Positions 8,656-17,450 of a stretch of 64,000 nt of DNA are shown here, piece after piece; the stretch's first letter is position 1, and each line of letters opens with the position of its first letter. The notes beneath the pieces are model-generated. The model worked only from the letters and a program-made list of their open reading frames with translations. It was not told where the DNA came from and made no database searches. The stretch is from Davidsoniella eucalypti (lineage: Eukaryota > Ascomycota > Sordariomycetes > Microascales > Ceratocystidaceae), in the NCBI GenBank assembly GCA_004009845.1, contig RMBW01000067.1, positions 1 through 64,000 on the forward strand, written 5' to 3'. The position numbers were made by a program, and so were the translations under genes.

Positions 8656-9018
8656 AATGAGAGGATCTAAGGAGGGACGAGGCCAACAATCTTAGAAAGG
8701 GTGATTAGATTGTGGCCGATGGAGAGAAGGACTATTATCTGTTGGAATAACGGCGGGAAGACGTCCCTATTTATAACCGTTTTGCATAGGCTTAGATCAA
8801 GCTTAGCCAAACCAACCAGGGCCTTAGACCCTTACAAACCTCCTCTTCTTGTTCCTGTTCTTGTTCTTATCTTTGCTCCTGCTCCTGTCCTGATCTAGTT
8901 CCACTTTACTTAATTTATTATTCTGTTTATTTCTGATATCTCGAAAAACATCATCGCGTGATTACTCGCCTAGTGATCACTTGTTCCCCTTTGAACTCCT
9001 GCCTGCCCGTCCATTACA

Positions 9019-9043
9019 CCTTACTAGGCCTTAGTCTCTTACA
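9019..9043 (-). repeat. Remnant of an A/D-type LTR end
   Basis: The 25 bases CCTTACTAGG...CTCTTACA match the end of the A2 LTR (6326-6350). They are joined on the left to the X LTR and on the right to the E gag, so an A/D-type LTR once sat in this gag and was later cut by X. Confidence 0.7.
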
Positions 9044-10239
9044 GAAACAACCGCCTTCTGCCCTAAGCTTCTCCTTTTCCGCAGCGGTTAGCCTGGCGGG
9101 GCGTTCAGAGTTGGCTGGTCGATCCGTTGTGGCAAGACGACGAGAGGGGACCCAGTCCATGGCGTCAGAGTCGACTGATGGACGGGGAGTGGGGGACAAA
9201 ACATGAGGGTTGTTGGACGACCTGGGTGGACGACTTGGAAAATGATGACTGCTTGAGGGGGGCTGGATGGGTGCGAACGGATGCAGTTCCATGCGAGTAG
9301 CGGCACGCTGCAGGCCATTGATGACTTGTTCCAGCCGGGTTTCGTCGAACGCATGGTCAGCACGTCGGGCAAGATCGGGGTAGATTGCTCTGGAGAGATG
9401 CCCGATGTGAGAGTATACGAGGATTGTGAAAAAAGGTATCGTATTGGTCTAAATAAGTTGAGACCGATGAAGAAGAAAGGAAAACTAAGAGTAATATCCG
9501 GAGGGAGTTGATCCCTATTTATAGTTATACCCTAGTAGCGACAAGGCATGCCTTGGCTAATACTATCAGGCCCTAGTCTCTTACACCCGATGCTGTGTAC
9601 GTCGACAATGACCTCAGCTAGCAGGCGGAGCTTTTGGAACCGTTGGATGAAGTCGGAAAATGGTTCCTTGCGGCCTTGCCGAAGCTCGTGGAGCTCTTCC
9701 AACGCTCTGACCGTAACATGGGGGTCAATGAACATCTTGTCCAGCTCAGCAAGGAATTCCTCGTACGGCCGGGACTTCAATTGGACTTGCTTGTACCACG
9801 GTTCGATTTGCATCATAATTTTTGTCGAAAGTCGCGAGTAGATATAGGAGCAGATATTCCGTTGAGAGCCGATAACGGCTCCATCGGCAGCAATCTTGCC
9901 TTCCATTTCACACCTCCAGGCTGAATATTCCCGCTTGTCTCCTGAGAACTTGGAGGCGTCAGGTAACGAGGACTCATGTAATGCAATTTGAGGACCGGTT
10001 GGGAAGGGGCCGAGGAGTTTGGCGATAGCTGGCCGAGCGGATCTTCGAAACAAGGACAGATAGCACCATCCTGGGGCGCGGACCAAACGACGGGCAGAGC
10101 GGGGTGGCCTGGTGCGCTGATGACGCACAACGGGCGAACCGGCGGGGCAACGTTCCTGGCACCATCGTGCACAGCACTGACTGGTGTAACCCAGGAAGGA
10201 GGAAACGAGAAAAAAGAGGAGAAAGTTGACGAAAATCAT
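9044..10239 (-). pseudogene. Gag of family E, broken by a solo LTR
   Basis: A gag frame starts at the ATG at 10239 with the hydrophobic MIFVNFLLFFLVSSFLG, then an APGWCYLSLFRR block like that of A1 gag, then a gag core (HELRQGRKEPFSDFIQRF near 9650). At 9585 it is interrupted by a 180-bp LTR; the coding sequence resumes below 9406 (DETRLEQVINGLQRAATRM near 9330) and runs toward a zinc-knuckle start (CF) at 9044, where another LTR remnant cuts it. The leader and LTR upstream (10252-10750) assign it to family E. It is not functional. Confidence 0.82.
9406..9585 (-). repeat. Solo LTR (family D) with 5-bp target duplication
   Basis: This 180-bp LTR (TGTGAGAGTA ... CTCTTACA on plus) is flanked on both sides by CCCGA (9401-9405 and 9586-9590) and lies within the E gag. 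It is related to the A LTRs and holds TTGAGACCGAT, a TATA-like box 47 nt away, and the perfect palindrome CAAGGCATGCCTTG at 9542-9555. There is no internal sequence, so it arose by LTR-LTR recombination. Confidence 0.9.
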
Positions 10240-10545
10240 GGTGGCAGACAAAATTGTGGGTTACACAACTAACTGCGAAAGACTCTTCGCAGGCGAGAGC
10301 AAACAGTAAAAGCTTTTCTAAACGCTTAAACTTTACCGTGAACAACTCGCTACGACGCAAGAAACAAGTTCTACAGTAACGAGAAGTCAACTGGCTTAAG
10401 AGAAAGAGTTTATTCCAAACTTTGTAGTAAGGTCTTGGGTGCGAAGAGAGTTTAACAGAAAGTTGTCTGAATCCGACAAAGTGAAAGCAGAGAGAGAGAG
10501 GACAAGAACGAATCGTGTTGAACAGTCAACAATAAGAGAATCAGG

Positions 10546-10750
10546 TATCTTCTTTAAAGTGTGACGATCTACGACGAGAACGAGGCTTGCAGAAGTAGAA
10601 GAGATATTGTATTTGACGAAGTTAAAGAAGATAGAGAGGGAAGAAGAGAACTAGACAAGAATAAGGAGGGGAGACGGCCTCCTTATATAGACAAAAGTAA
10701 CGGCTGTGGTAGATACCACAGCCAACAAGATTGGGTCCTAGATCCTTTCA
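10546..10750 (-). repeat. 5' LTR of family E, copy E1, with self-primer PBS
   Basis: The LTR is 10560-10750 (191 bp), read on the minus strand. The PBS on plus is TATCTTCTTTAA (10546-10557), 2 nt from the LTR, and its reverse complement TTAAAGAAGATA lies in the LTR at 10622-10633, 48 nt from the TATA-like box. U3 holds a 10-bp inverted repeat GGCTGTGGTA/TACCACAGCC at 10702-10723. The leader (10252-10545) and broken gag follow on the minus strand; the leader has a 7-bp hairpin CTGCGAA/TTCGCAG at 10274-10293. Confidence 0.88.
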
Positions 10751-10861
10751 CCTCCAATTTGTATCAATAATTTTTTATTTCTTTTTTCATTTCTTTTTCT
10801 CAGCCTCATGGAGGGGGGCTCATATATCTTAAGGTAGTTAGAACATTGAGGGGGGGGTAGT
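10751..10861. other. Spacer between inverted E LTRs, with polypurine tract
   Basis: These 111 bases separate two E LTRs in opposite orientation. The left part is pyrimidine- and T-rich; the right end has a G run (about 10848-10858) directly before the E2 LTR, as expected for a polypurine tract. Confidence 0.6.
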
Positions 10862-11052
10862 TGAAAGGATCTAGGACCCAATCTTGTTGGCTGTGGTATC
10901 TACCACAGCCGTTACTTTTGTCTATATAAGGAGGCCGTCTCCCCTCCTTATTCTTGTCTAGTTCTTTTCTTCCCTCTCTATCTTCTTTAACTTCGTCAAA
11001 TACAATATCTCTTCTACTTCTGCAAGCCTCGTTCTCGTCGTAGATCGTCACA
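10862..11052 (+). repeat. LTR of family E, copy E2 (inverted relative to E1)
   Basis: This 191-bp LTR starts TGAAAGGATC and ends GATCGTCACA. It differs from the reverse complement of E1 at about one base. The TATA-like TATATAAG, the segment TATCTTCTTTAA and the U3 inverted repeat (10889-10910) are all present. A purine tract precedes it, so it is probably a 3' LTR of a different, otherwise lost copy. Confidence 0.9.
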
Positions 11053-11375
11053 CGTAGACCAGATCCTTCTGTTTTCTTCCTCTCTCAGTTCAACATAAAT
11101 ATCTTGCTTGTTTCTTCCTTTCCTGTTCTCTTCTTTCCTTTCCCCTCTAAGCTTACAATTCTCTGTGTACCTGACCTCTTGGTGCAACCTCCTCTTCTTG
11201 TTCCCTGTTCTTGTTCTTATCTTTGCTCCTGCTCCTGCCCTGATCTAGTTCCACTTTACTTAATTTATTATTCTGTTTATTTCTAACATTCTGAAAAAAC
11301 AAAAACATCATCGCGTGATTACTCTCCTAGTGATCACTTGTTTCCTTTTGGACTCCTGCCTGCCCGTCCATTACA
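11053..11375 (+). repeat. Partial X LTR, copy X2
   Basis: The sequence matches the X LTR from its TATA-proximal part to its end CCATTACA, including AAGCTTACAA near 11148. The 5' part is missing, replaced by the E2 LTR. It provides the uninterrupted version of the site where element C entered X1. Confidence 0.88.
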
Positions 11376-11490
11376 TCTCCCCTCCTTATTCTTGTCTAGT
11401 TCTTTTCTTCCCTCTCTATCTTCTTTAACTTCGTCAAATACAATATCTCTTCTACTTCCGCAAGCCTCGTTCTTGTCGTAGATCGTCACA
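11376..11490 (+). repeat. Partial E LTR, copy E3
   Basis: The fragment matches the last 115 bases of the E LTR (TCTCCCCTCC ... GATCGTCACA). It abuts X2 on the left and the B leader on the right. Confidence 0.85.
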
Positions 11491-11544
11491 CGAATAGCGT
11501 GAGAGAACAGAGTGCACAGTAGGGTGCGAGGACGAGAAGGTTAG

Positions 11545-11730
11545 ATCGGTATCAAAATGACACGAACTAGGAAGAGGCAATGGCAAGCAATCTAGATGGA
11601 AGACTTCGATTGATACCGATGAAGGAGAAAGACTAATATCTATACGGCGGGGACAGGTCCCTATTTATAACCGTTTATCTGGCTAAGTATCTTACTTAGC
11701 CAAATACCAACTGGGCCTTAGCCCCTGACA
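11545..11730 (-). repeat. 5' LTR of family B, copy B1, with self-primer PBS
   Basis: The LTR is 11558-11730 (173 bp), read on the minus strand. The PBS on plus is ATCGGTATCAA (11545-11555), 2 nt outside; the exact partner TTGATACCGAT is inside at 11610-11620. U3 holds TGGCTAAGTA-3nt-TACTTAGCCA upstream of the TATA box. Only about 55 bases of B leader remain (11491-11544) before the E3 fragment. Confidence 0.88.
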
Positions 11731-11832
11731 CATGATGCCCATAGTCTTTGGCACAGGAATAGGAAAACATAAACTCGGAGACAGGAACTTCGCTAGTCTG
11801 TTGCTGCCCAGGAGGGGGACAGACTAGCGGAA

Positions 11833-13032
11833 CTAGTTTTTTGCTTCTGGCCGGTCGGTAGAAGGTTGACCAGAGAGCGTAGTAACAGGATCAAAAGGCT
11901 CTTCAGTGGGTTCCCACTGGGCAAGGTTCGAGTTGTTGATTCGTCCCTTAGATTTCTCGGGACAATGGGCAATCCAATGGCCAGAGTTTCCACAGTAGAA
12001 GCAGAGGCGGTTGGCGCGGCGATCACCTTGGTTCCGGGCACGGGTAGCGTCAATTTGCATGGCGTCGGGGTGGTGTCGAGCTGGGGTTGAATAGTTGAAC
12101 GTAGGCATACTCGGAGGGGGAACAGGAGCATAGTTGTTGATTGGGGGAGAAATCTGGGTTTGAGGGCGTGGAACGGAACGAGTGGCTTGCGGGGTGTTGT
12201 TTCGGCGTCGGTCAATGGTGCGGGCATGGTGAGCATTGTCGAGGGTGATACAGAAGTTGGCAAACGCCTCCAGGGTATCACGGGGAGCAGTATGTCCGTT
12301 CATGGCCAGGGCATCCTTGATCTCAGGTTTCAATCCTTTCTCAAAAAGCGGGATTGTGTATTTTGGGCTGGACCAATCAAGCCGGCAGATCAGCGAGTAA
12401 AAACGGGAATAGTAGGCAGCGCAGCTGCCAGTCTGGTTGATGGATAGGATTTCCCGGTGGGCGGTGGCTTTGGCATCTGGGCCATCAAAGGCAGAGCTCA
12501 GGGCAGTCAGGAATTCGCCATAGTGGGCATACCGAACTTTCCCAGTATCTTGGTTGATCTGGGGTTGTATCCAGGCATAGGCGTTACCACGTAGGAAGGA
12601 GATGGCAAAGATCATCTTGGATTGCTCATCGCAGAAGGCGGTAGGGTCAGCGTCAAAGCGGAGTTCACACTCGGAAACGAAGGTCTGGTATTTGGCCATA
12701 TCACCAAAGTAGAATTCAGGGTCAGCCACTTTGGCTTTCTTGGAGGTAAGGGCAAGAGCATCAGCAAGTCCCCGGTTGAATAGGTGCCACAGGACAATGA
12801 TCTCGAATTCGTCAGCACCATCTCGGATAGGAGGGCCAGCGATGTTCTGTTGAAAGGAGCGTTTTCCCGTAGTGTATGCCGCAAGCAGGATAGGAATTAC
12901 GGATTTGTCTGGGATATTCATAAGGTTCGTGGCGGTTATCTCATATCGGTCAAGGTTACCAAGGTGTTTGGCAAAGTTTTCCCAGAAGGTAGATGTGGGA
13001 GCGGGATTGGGCATTGGAATGGCGTCGGCCAT
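11833..13032 (-). CDS. Gag of family X
   Basis: An intact frame of 399 codons begins with MADAIPMPNP at 13032, only 42 nt from its 5' LTR. It carries a retrotransposon gag core (YAWIQPQIN, YGEFLTALSSAF, AAYYSRFYSLICRLDW, residues about 130-250) and one CCHC knuckle near residue 350 (CFYCGNSGHWIAHC). Unlike the A and E gags it has no hydrophobic start. The frame ends at 11833; about 100 nt later the element is cut by the B1 LTR, so pol is missing. Protein length and layout are normal for a chromovirus gag; the copy cannot move alone. Confidence 0.9.
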   Translation of the reverse strand: MADAIPMPNPAPTSTFWENFAKHLGNLDRYEITATNLMNIPDKSVIPILLAAYTTGKRSFQQNIAGPPIRDGADEFEIIVLWHLFNRGLADALALTSKKAKVADPEFYFGDMAKYQTFVSECELRFDADPTAFCDEQSKMIFAISFLRGNAYAWIQPQINQDTGKVRYAHYGEFLTALSSAFDGPDAKATAHREILSINQTGSCAAYYSRFYSLICRLDWSSPKYTIPLFEKGLKPEIKDALAMNGHTAPRDTLEAFANFCITLDNAHHARTIDRRRNNTPQATRSVPRPQTQISPPINNYAPVPPPSMPTFNYSTPARHHPDAMQIDATRARNQGDRRANRLCFYCGNSGHWIAHCPEKSKGRINNSNLAQWEPTEEPFDPVTTLSGQPSTDRPEAKN

Positions 13033-13062
13033 CTTGACAAGTCGTGCAAGGTCCTCTAAAGG

Positions 13063-13539
13063 AAGCTTACAAAGTGTAATGGACGGGCAGGCAGGAGTCC
13101 AAAGGGAAACAAGTGATCACTAGGAGAGTAATCACGCGATGATGTTTTTGTTTTTTCAGAATGTTAGAAATAAACAGAATAATAAATTAAGTAAAGTGGA
13201 ACTAGATCAGGGCAGGAGCAGGAGCAAAGATAAGAACAAGAACAGGGAACAAGAAGAGGAGGTTGCACCAAGAGGTCAGGTACAGAGAATTGTAAGCTTG
13301 GAGGGGAAAGGAAAGAAGAGAACAGAAAAGGAAGAAACAAGCAAGATATTTATGTTGAACCGAGAGAGGAAGAAAACAGAAGGATCTGGTCTACGGACAG
13401 AAATTCGAGGCAATGCTGTGTTGGCTGTGTATCAAGTCTAGGCCTCAATGCAGGAATTGTTGCCACCGGAATCGAAAGGTGAGGCTGTGTATCAAGTCTA
13501 AGCCTCATGCGGAGGGTCAGCGAGTGTTATTTCATAACA
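13063..13539 (-). repeat. 5' LTR of family X, copy X3, with self-primer PBS
   Basis: The LTR is 13075-13539 (465 bp), read on the minus strand, with ends TGTAATGG ... CATAACA on plus. AAGCTTACAA lies at 13063-13072, 2 nt outside the LTR, and its reverse complement TTGTAAGCTT lies inside at 13290-13299. That inner copy is 46 nt from an ATATTTAT box. The gag start follows 30 nt after the PBS. Confidence 0.88.
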
Positions 13540-13655
13540 GAGGACAAGAAACAGAGGACAAGAACGAATCGTGTTGAACAGTCAACAATAAGAGAATCAG
13601 GTATCTTCTTTAAAGTGTGACGAGAACGAGGCTTGCGGAAGTAGAAAGAGTGGTG
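13540..13655 (-). repeat. Fragment of E leader, PBS and LTR
   Basis: Positions 13553-13615 repeat 10497-10559, including a second copy of TATCTTCTTTAA (13602-13613), 2 nt before an E LTR end. The LTR part is short and lacks 9 bases after TGTGACGA compared with E1. Confidence 0.82.
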
Positions 13656-16600
13656 TTGTTGATTTTCTTCATGTTTTTGTTTATATTTTGTTTTATGTTT
13701 TTACTTGTTTTCACTGTTTTATTTGTCGTTTCTTTTACGTCTTCATAACTCCATGGCTCCACAAGATTAATGAATTAAAATAATTAAAAAAAAAAAGCAG
13801 TAGTCAAATAGTCGGGTTACATGAACACTACGGGGAAGCTTTTGGAGTAAGCCATTAGCACAATAGAATAACGAGATAATCGAGTGTGAGGATTGTGAAG
13901 CTTGGGGGACTCGATCAGCGTCACAATACTGTACAACTAAAAGCTGGCTTCAATATTCGTACGATGCTCATATTTCTAATTCTGTTGATCGATTATCAGA
14001 ACGTTAAAATATAAAGTAAATAGCATATGTGTTTGTGAACGATGCCATAATATTCAATTCTGTATGTAGTTAGTTTTGTAAATAAACAAACTAGATTTCA
14101 ATAATAATTAGATGGAAACGCTGTCGTGGTGCTAATATTACATAAATAGAGGCGTTGGTTTAGAAATTTCCCAAACGGGCTCGACTATAAATATCAAACC
14201 AGAATCAATAGACTGAGAGCAAGGCGTTTTCCTCCAGCATAAATACCAGTAATCACCATCAACTTGGGTATACATGAATATGAAGGCACGCCTCATTAAG
14301 AGTGAACTTGTTCTAGACTAGTATTGTCTAAATTTGTTCTATATCTGTCTGTATACCACAATGCCGTATTGCCATCGTATGTGGGTCACGGTCACGTGAC
14401 CACGTACGGGCGGGGTATCAGGTATTTAGGCAACGGTGCGCAGGCACCGTTACCCACTAGATCACAATTAGAGAACAATCATCATCATCACTACACACGT
14501 TAAGAATCAGCATATGCTATTAGTAACTTAGGTGATAACCCTTGTATACCCACACTGATCAGTATGTACAAAGAACATAGATTCGAAAAGAAACAGAGCG
14601 TGAAAAAGACTTGTCCTGTTTTTACCTTGGCATTTCTCGGGTGAGCATTAAGAAGTTATCTGTACAGATTTAACAACCTTCACCCCATGATTTAGACACA
14701 TATTACAAGCTATGCTTTTGTCTGATCCTGTTGCTGAAGATAGTTATTCCTATCGATTATTAAGGTGGTGTCCGAATATAGTTGTTTCTACCCCTGGTTT
14801 TTCTTAAGTTATTTATTTTGACAGCAGATGTCACAGATTGTGAGCTCATGACGTATTCCATAAGAGAGTCGGAAATATAAGGGAATCGGACCTCTTACTA
14901 TTTTCACTGAAAAAGCAACCATAACACTCTGAATTTACACTGAATTTATTAGAAACTAATCTTGACATATCTCTACTGCTATCTAACAAATATTGAGTTA
15001 TGCCCTGTCTTTCTGAACACACCACATCGTCCTTCCTCCCTTTATTTCGGGCCTATACGTAGGTAGCTCCATAGCAGACTCTAAGATGTCTATTTGGCTC
15101 CGAACTATGGTCAAGCTCAACTCAAAACATATCCTTAGGACCGACAATGATCAGGATGTTTCATGAAAGAAACGAGCCTTAACAGATCATCATTTAGAAG
15201 ACGAGCTATAAGTCTTCATTATCTATCAAACCAAGTTCAAAAAACCCCTCTTATAGTGTTCATAGTGAGCCTCTCTTTCCACCAGCCTTGTTCCATCACC
15301 CAGATAATCGTTATGAATCACTCTAATCAGTATTCCTAACACTTGGTTTGATTTTATCTTGGCCTCTCTTCACTCCTTCTCAGACCCTCGTCCTATGCTA
15401 CTATCGTATGTTTCGTCCTTATCTACGTTGGCTTATATATAATGAGACTATACTCTGCGCTAAAATATATAGTTCTTGCAGCTTTTGGCCTCACATTTTC
15501 TATTTTTTTACAGGACAGATTGTTCGTCCTTTTGATAAAGGCTTATAGAATTGTCTAAGAGCCAATAGTAGTCGAGGGTGATGTTCTATAATTTGTCAGG
15601 GACTATAAAAGCTTATATAGTTTTCTAGTGTCTACCTTTATTGAGCTAGGATTAAATAGTTTTTGTCTATCACGTTGGGGGTTGTCTGGCTGATTACTTG
15701 GTATAGTTTGTATAGCGTGGTCACTAAGGCGGCGATTAGATAGAGAGCAGTATACAAGGAGACTCAGACGAGAGAAAGAAGATAATGTGCCGAGCACCAT
15801 GAATTGCTATTGGATATCCATTATATATATCAGTGACCTCTCCCGCTTTCTAGCCGAGAAGCTGTTTGTCTTTGCCGTTAAAGGTTCAGTCCTCGTGATA
15901 GCGTGGTGCGTTAGTGTCACAGTCCTCAGCACATGTGCCTGTTATCATCTATCCTGGACGAGGATAATAGTACGTTTGTATGAAACAAGAACATTCCGAT
16001 TATGGTCATATACCTATGATGATTTAGTAGCAGTAGTCAGTCTCAGCCCAGCTCAAGCTGCGTACTTCTATGATAGCAAATGAACACTGAATGGTTTCTT
16101 AGGCAATAGTGATCTTAAATCGAGTCTCTGGGGTATATTGACGCCCATCGCTGATTGAAGAACGCAAATAGTTGGTGATTTCCTTGCTTTCTCTATGATA
16201 TGGATTCATAAATCGGGATCTCGAAGCAAGTGACAAAGGTTTCATTCTTTTACCACCTTTGAAACTCGAAGTTGTTTATTTCAGTTGTCCGGCGATGACC
16301 ATCAAAATAGAGGCTATATCTATATCTCTCACAGAGAAACACATGGCCGGGCTGTCCTGCTGACAACTCTGAAATCAAGCGTATATAGTACCAAGGCCAA
16401 GTAGAATTTACAAGTTCCACTCAAGGCATATAGCTACGCAGTCCAAGCTATTATGAAGGCAATCGTTATGTGTTGGTTCTACTAGACGCAGAAAATATTT
16501 AAGCAACGAACAAATACTATAGAATCAAAAGAAGATGTTAGCAACAGTCTTGTACATTACGGATGAAGAGACCTCCAAGAGTAGCGAATACTTTCTTCGA

Positions 16601-17450
16601 TGCCTTCATGCTATATAACTAGCGTCACTATGTCAGAGAAATTACTTACTAAAGGAGAGACGGACTGTATTCACATCAACTCATGTATCTTTTTTGTGAT
16701 AGATAGACTAGCCCATCTTTTATTATCTAGGATACAAAGAGCTGACAAAATCCTCATAGATATTCATCGTCAATCACACTTATTTATAGATGTTGAAACT
16801 GAGAGTGCGTTGTTGGAAAAAAAAAACAATTTAAAGAAAATAAAAAAAGGAAATCATCTATTTTTGTTAGATTTTACAAGTTAGTTAGTCGGTTTCATTT
16901 TAAAAAATATATTATAGCCAGCAACGAGAACATATTCCGATTTCGCTTCGAACCACGCTGGGAGAATAAACACGATCTATCATGGATTTTTTTGGATTTT
17001 TTTCGCAGAGTTATTTAGCTATGTGGACATGAATTCTGTAATATTTTCTATCACATCACGGCAACAAGTTAAGAAAAACAAAACTTGTACTTGACAGTAT
17101 TTTGTTGGCAAAGCATTGAAAAGAGCTTCATTTCTAATAATTCTGTCAGGGTCATTCATTGTCGACAGAAAGGAAAAAAGAAGCAAGTAGGAGAAGCTTT
17201 CTCGCATTCCTTTTTTCTTTCTTTTTCGCTTGTATCTTGCTTAGAAGTTGCGATGCTGACTAACCCTAGTAACAGGGTTATTGCTTCAGACACATTATTT
17301 GTTGTTTATTGAGCACTTTACTCCATTCGTATTTCCATGTAGTTGTGAAAGAGGCATACAACTTGTAATGTCTTGATTTCTCATGCATAACCACGAATAT
17401 TCATAATAAGCTTGCTCTATTGACCTCACAAACAATATAAAAGACCTCAA
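13656..17450. other. AT-rich stretch without a supportable gene
   Basis: About 3.8 kb with only short frames that look like nothing I know; the longest is 98 codons at 15787-16083 (+). Base composition is clearly richer in A and T than the genes to the right. It includes an A11 run near 13786 and a GC-richer island near 14380-14460. Decayed transposon sequence is the likeliest content. Confidence 0.6.
14380..14600. repeat. Possible LTR relic with palindrome and hairpin
   Basis: The island has the perfect palindrome GGTCACGTGACC (14390-14401) and an 8-bp stem AACGGTGC/GCACCGTT with a 4-nt loop (14432-14451), followed by a CCTTGTATACC...TACAAAGAACA stretch like the ends of some fungal copia LTRs. 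I cannot define its borders. Confidence 0.3.

Larger units (their letters stand above)
7430..8836 (-). mobile_element. Element C: complete non-autonomous LTR element (1,407 bp) with 5-bp TSD
   Basis: Two LTRs of 179 bp (7430-7608 and 8658-8836), identical as far as I can read, flank a 1,049-bp interior. The direct repeat AACCT stands on both sides (7425-7429 and 8837-8841), and removing the insert restores the X LTR sequence found at 11053-11375. In minus orientation the interior starts with a PBS (ATCGGCCACAA on plus, 8645-8655, 2 nt from the LTR) and ends with a purine-rich tract (complement of 7611-7623). No gag or pol motif is seen; the longest frame (8191-7820, minus) resembles nothing I know. 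It fits a TRIM- or LARD-like element moved by another element's proteins. Confidence 0.92.
7149..9018 (+). repeat. LTR of family X, copy X1, split by element C
   Basis: The LTR begins TGTTATGAAATAACA (a 6-bp inverted repeat at its tip) at 7149 and ends CCATTACA at 9018. It is split after 7429 by element C and resumes at 8837-8842; without the insert it is about 458 bp. It matches 13075-13539 (reverse strand) and part of 11053-11375. It contains two direct copies of a GGCTTAGACT...GATACACAGCC block (7183-7204 and 7242-7264) and the self-primer segment AAGCTTACAA at 7388-7397. Placed after the chromodomain pol fragment, it is a 3' LTR. Confidence 0.9.

Noticed and set aside
10561..11051. Matching 69- and 81-codon frames on opposite strands
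   Set aside because: They are the same LTR sequence in two orientations, not genes.
1..13655. CRISPR-like repeat-spacer array at 5269-5519
   Set aside because: The regular period comes from a leader minisatellite with hairpins in a eukaryotic retroelement; spacers are not unique sequences.
15787..16083. 98-codon frame in the AT-rich region
   Set aside because: No recognisable domain, no splice or promoter context, and many similar short frames lie nearby.
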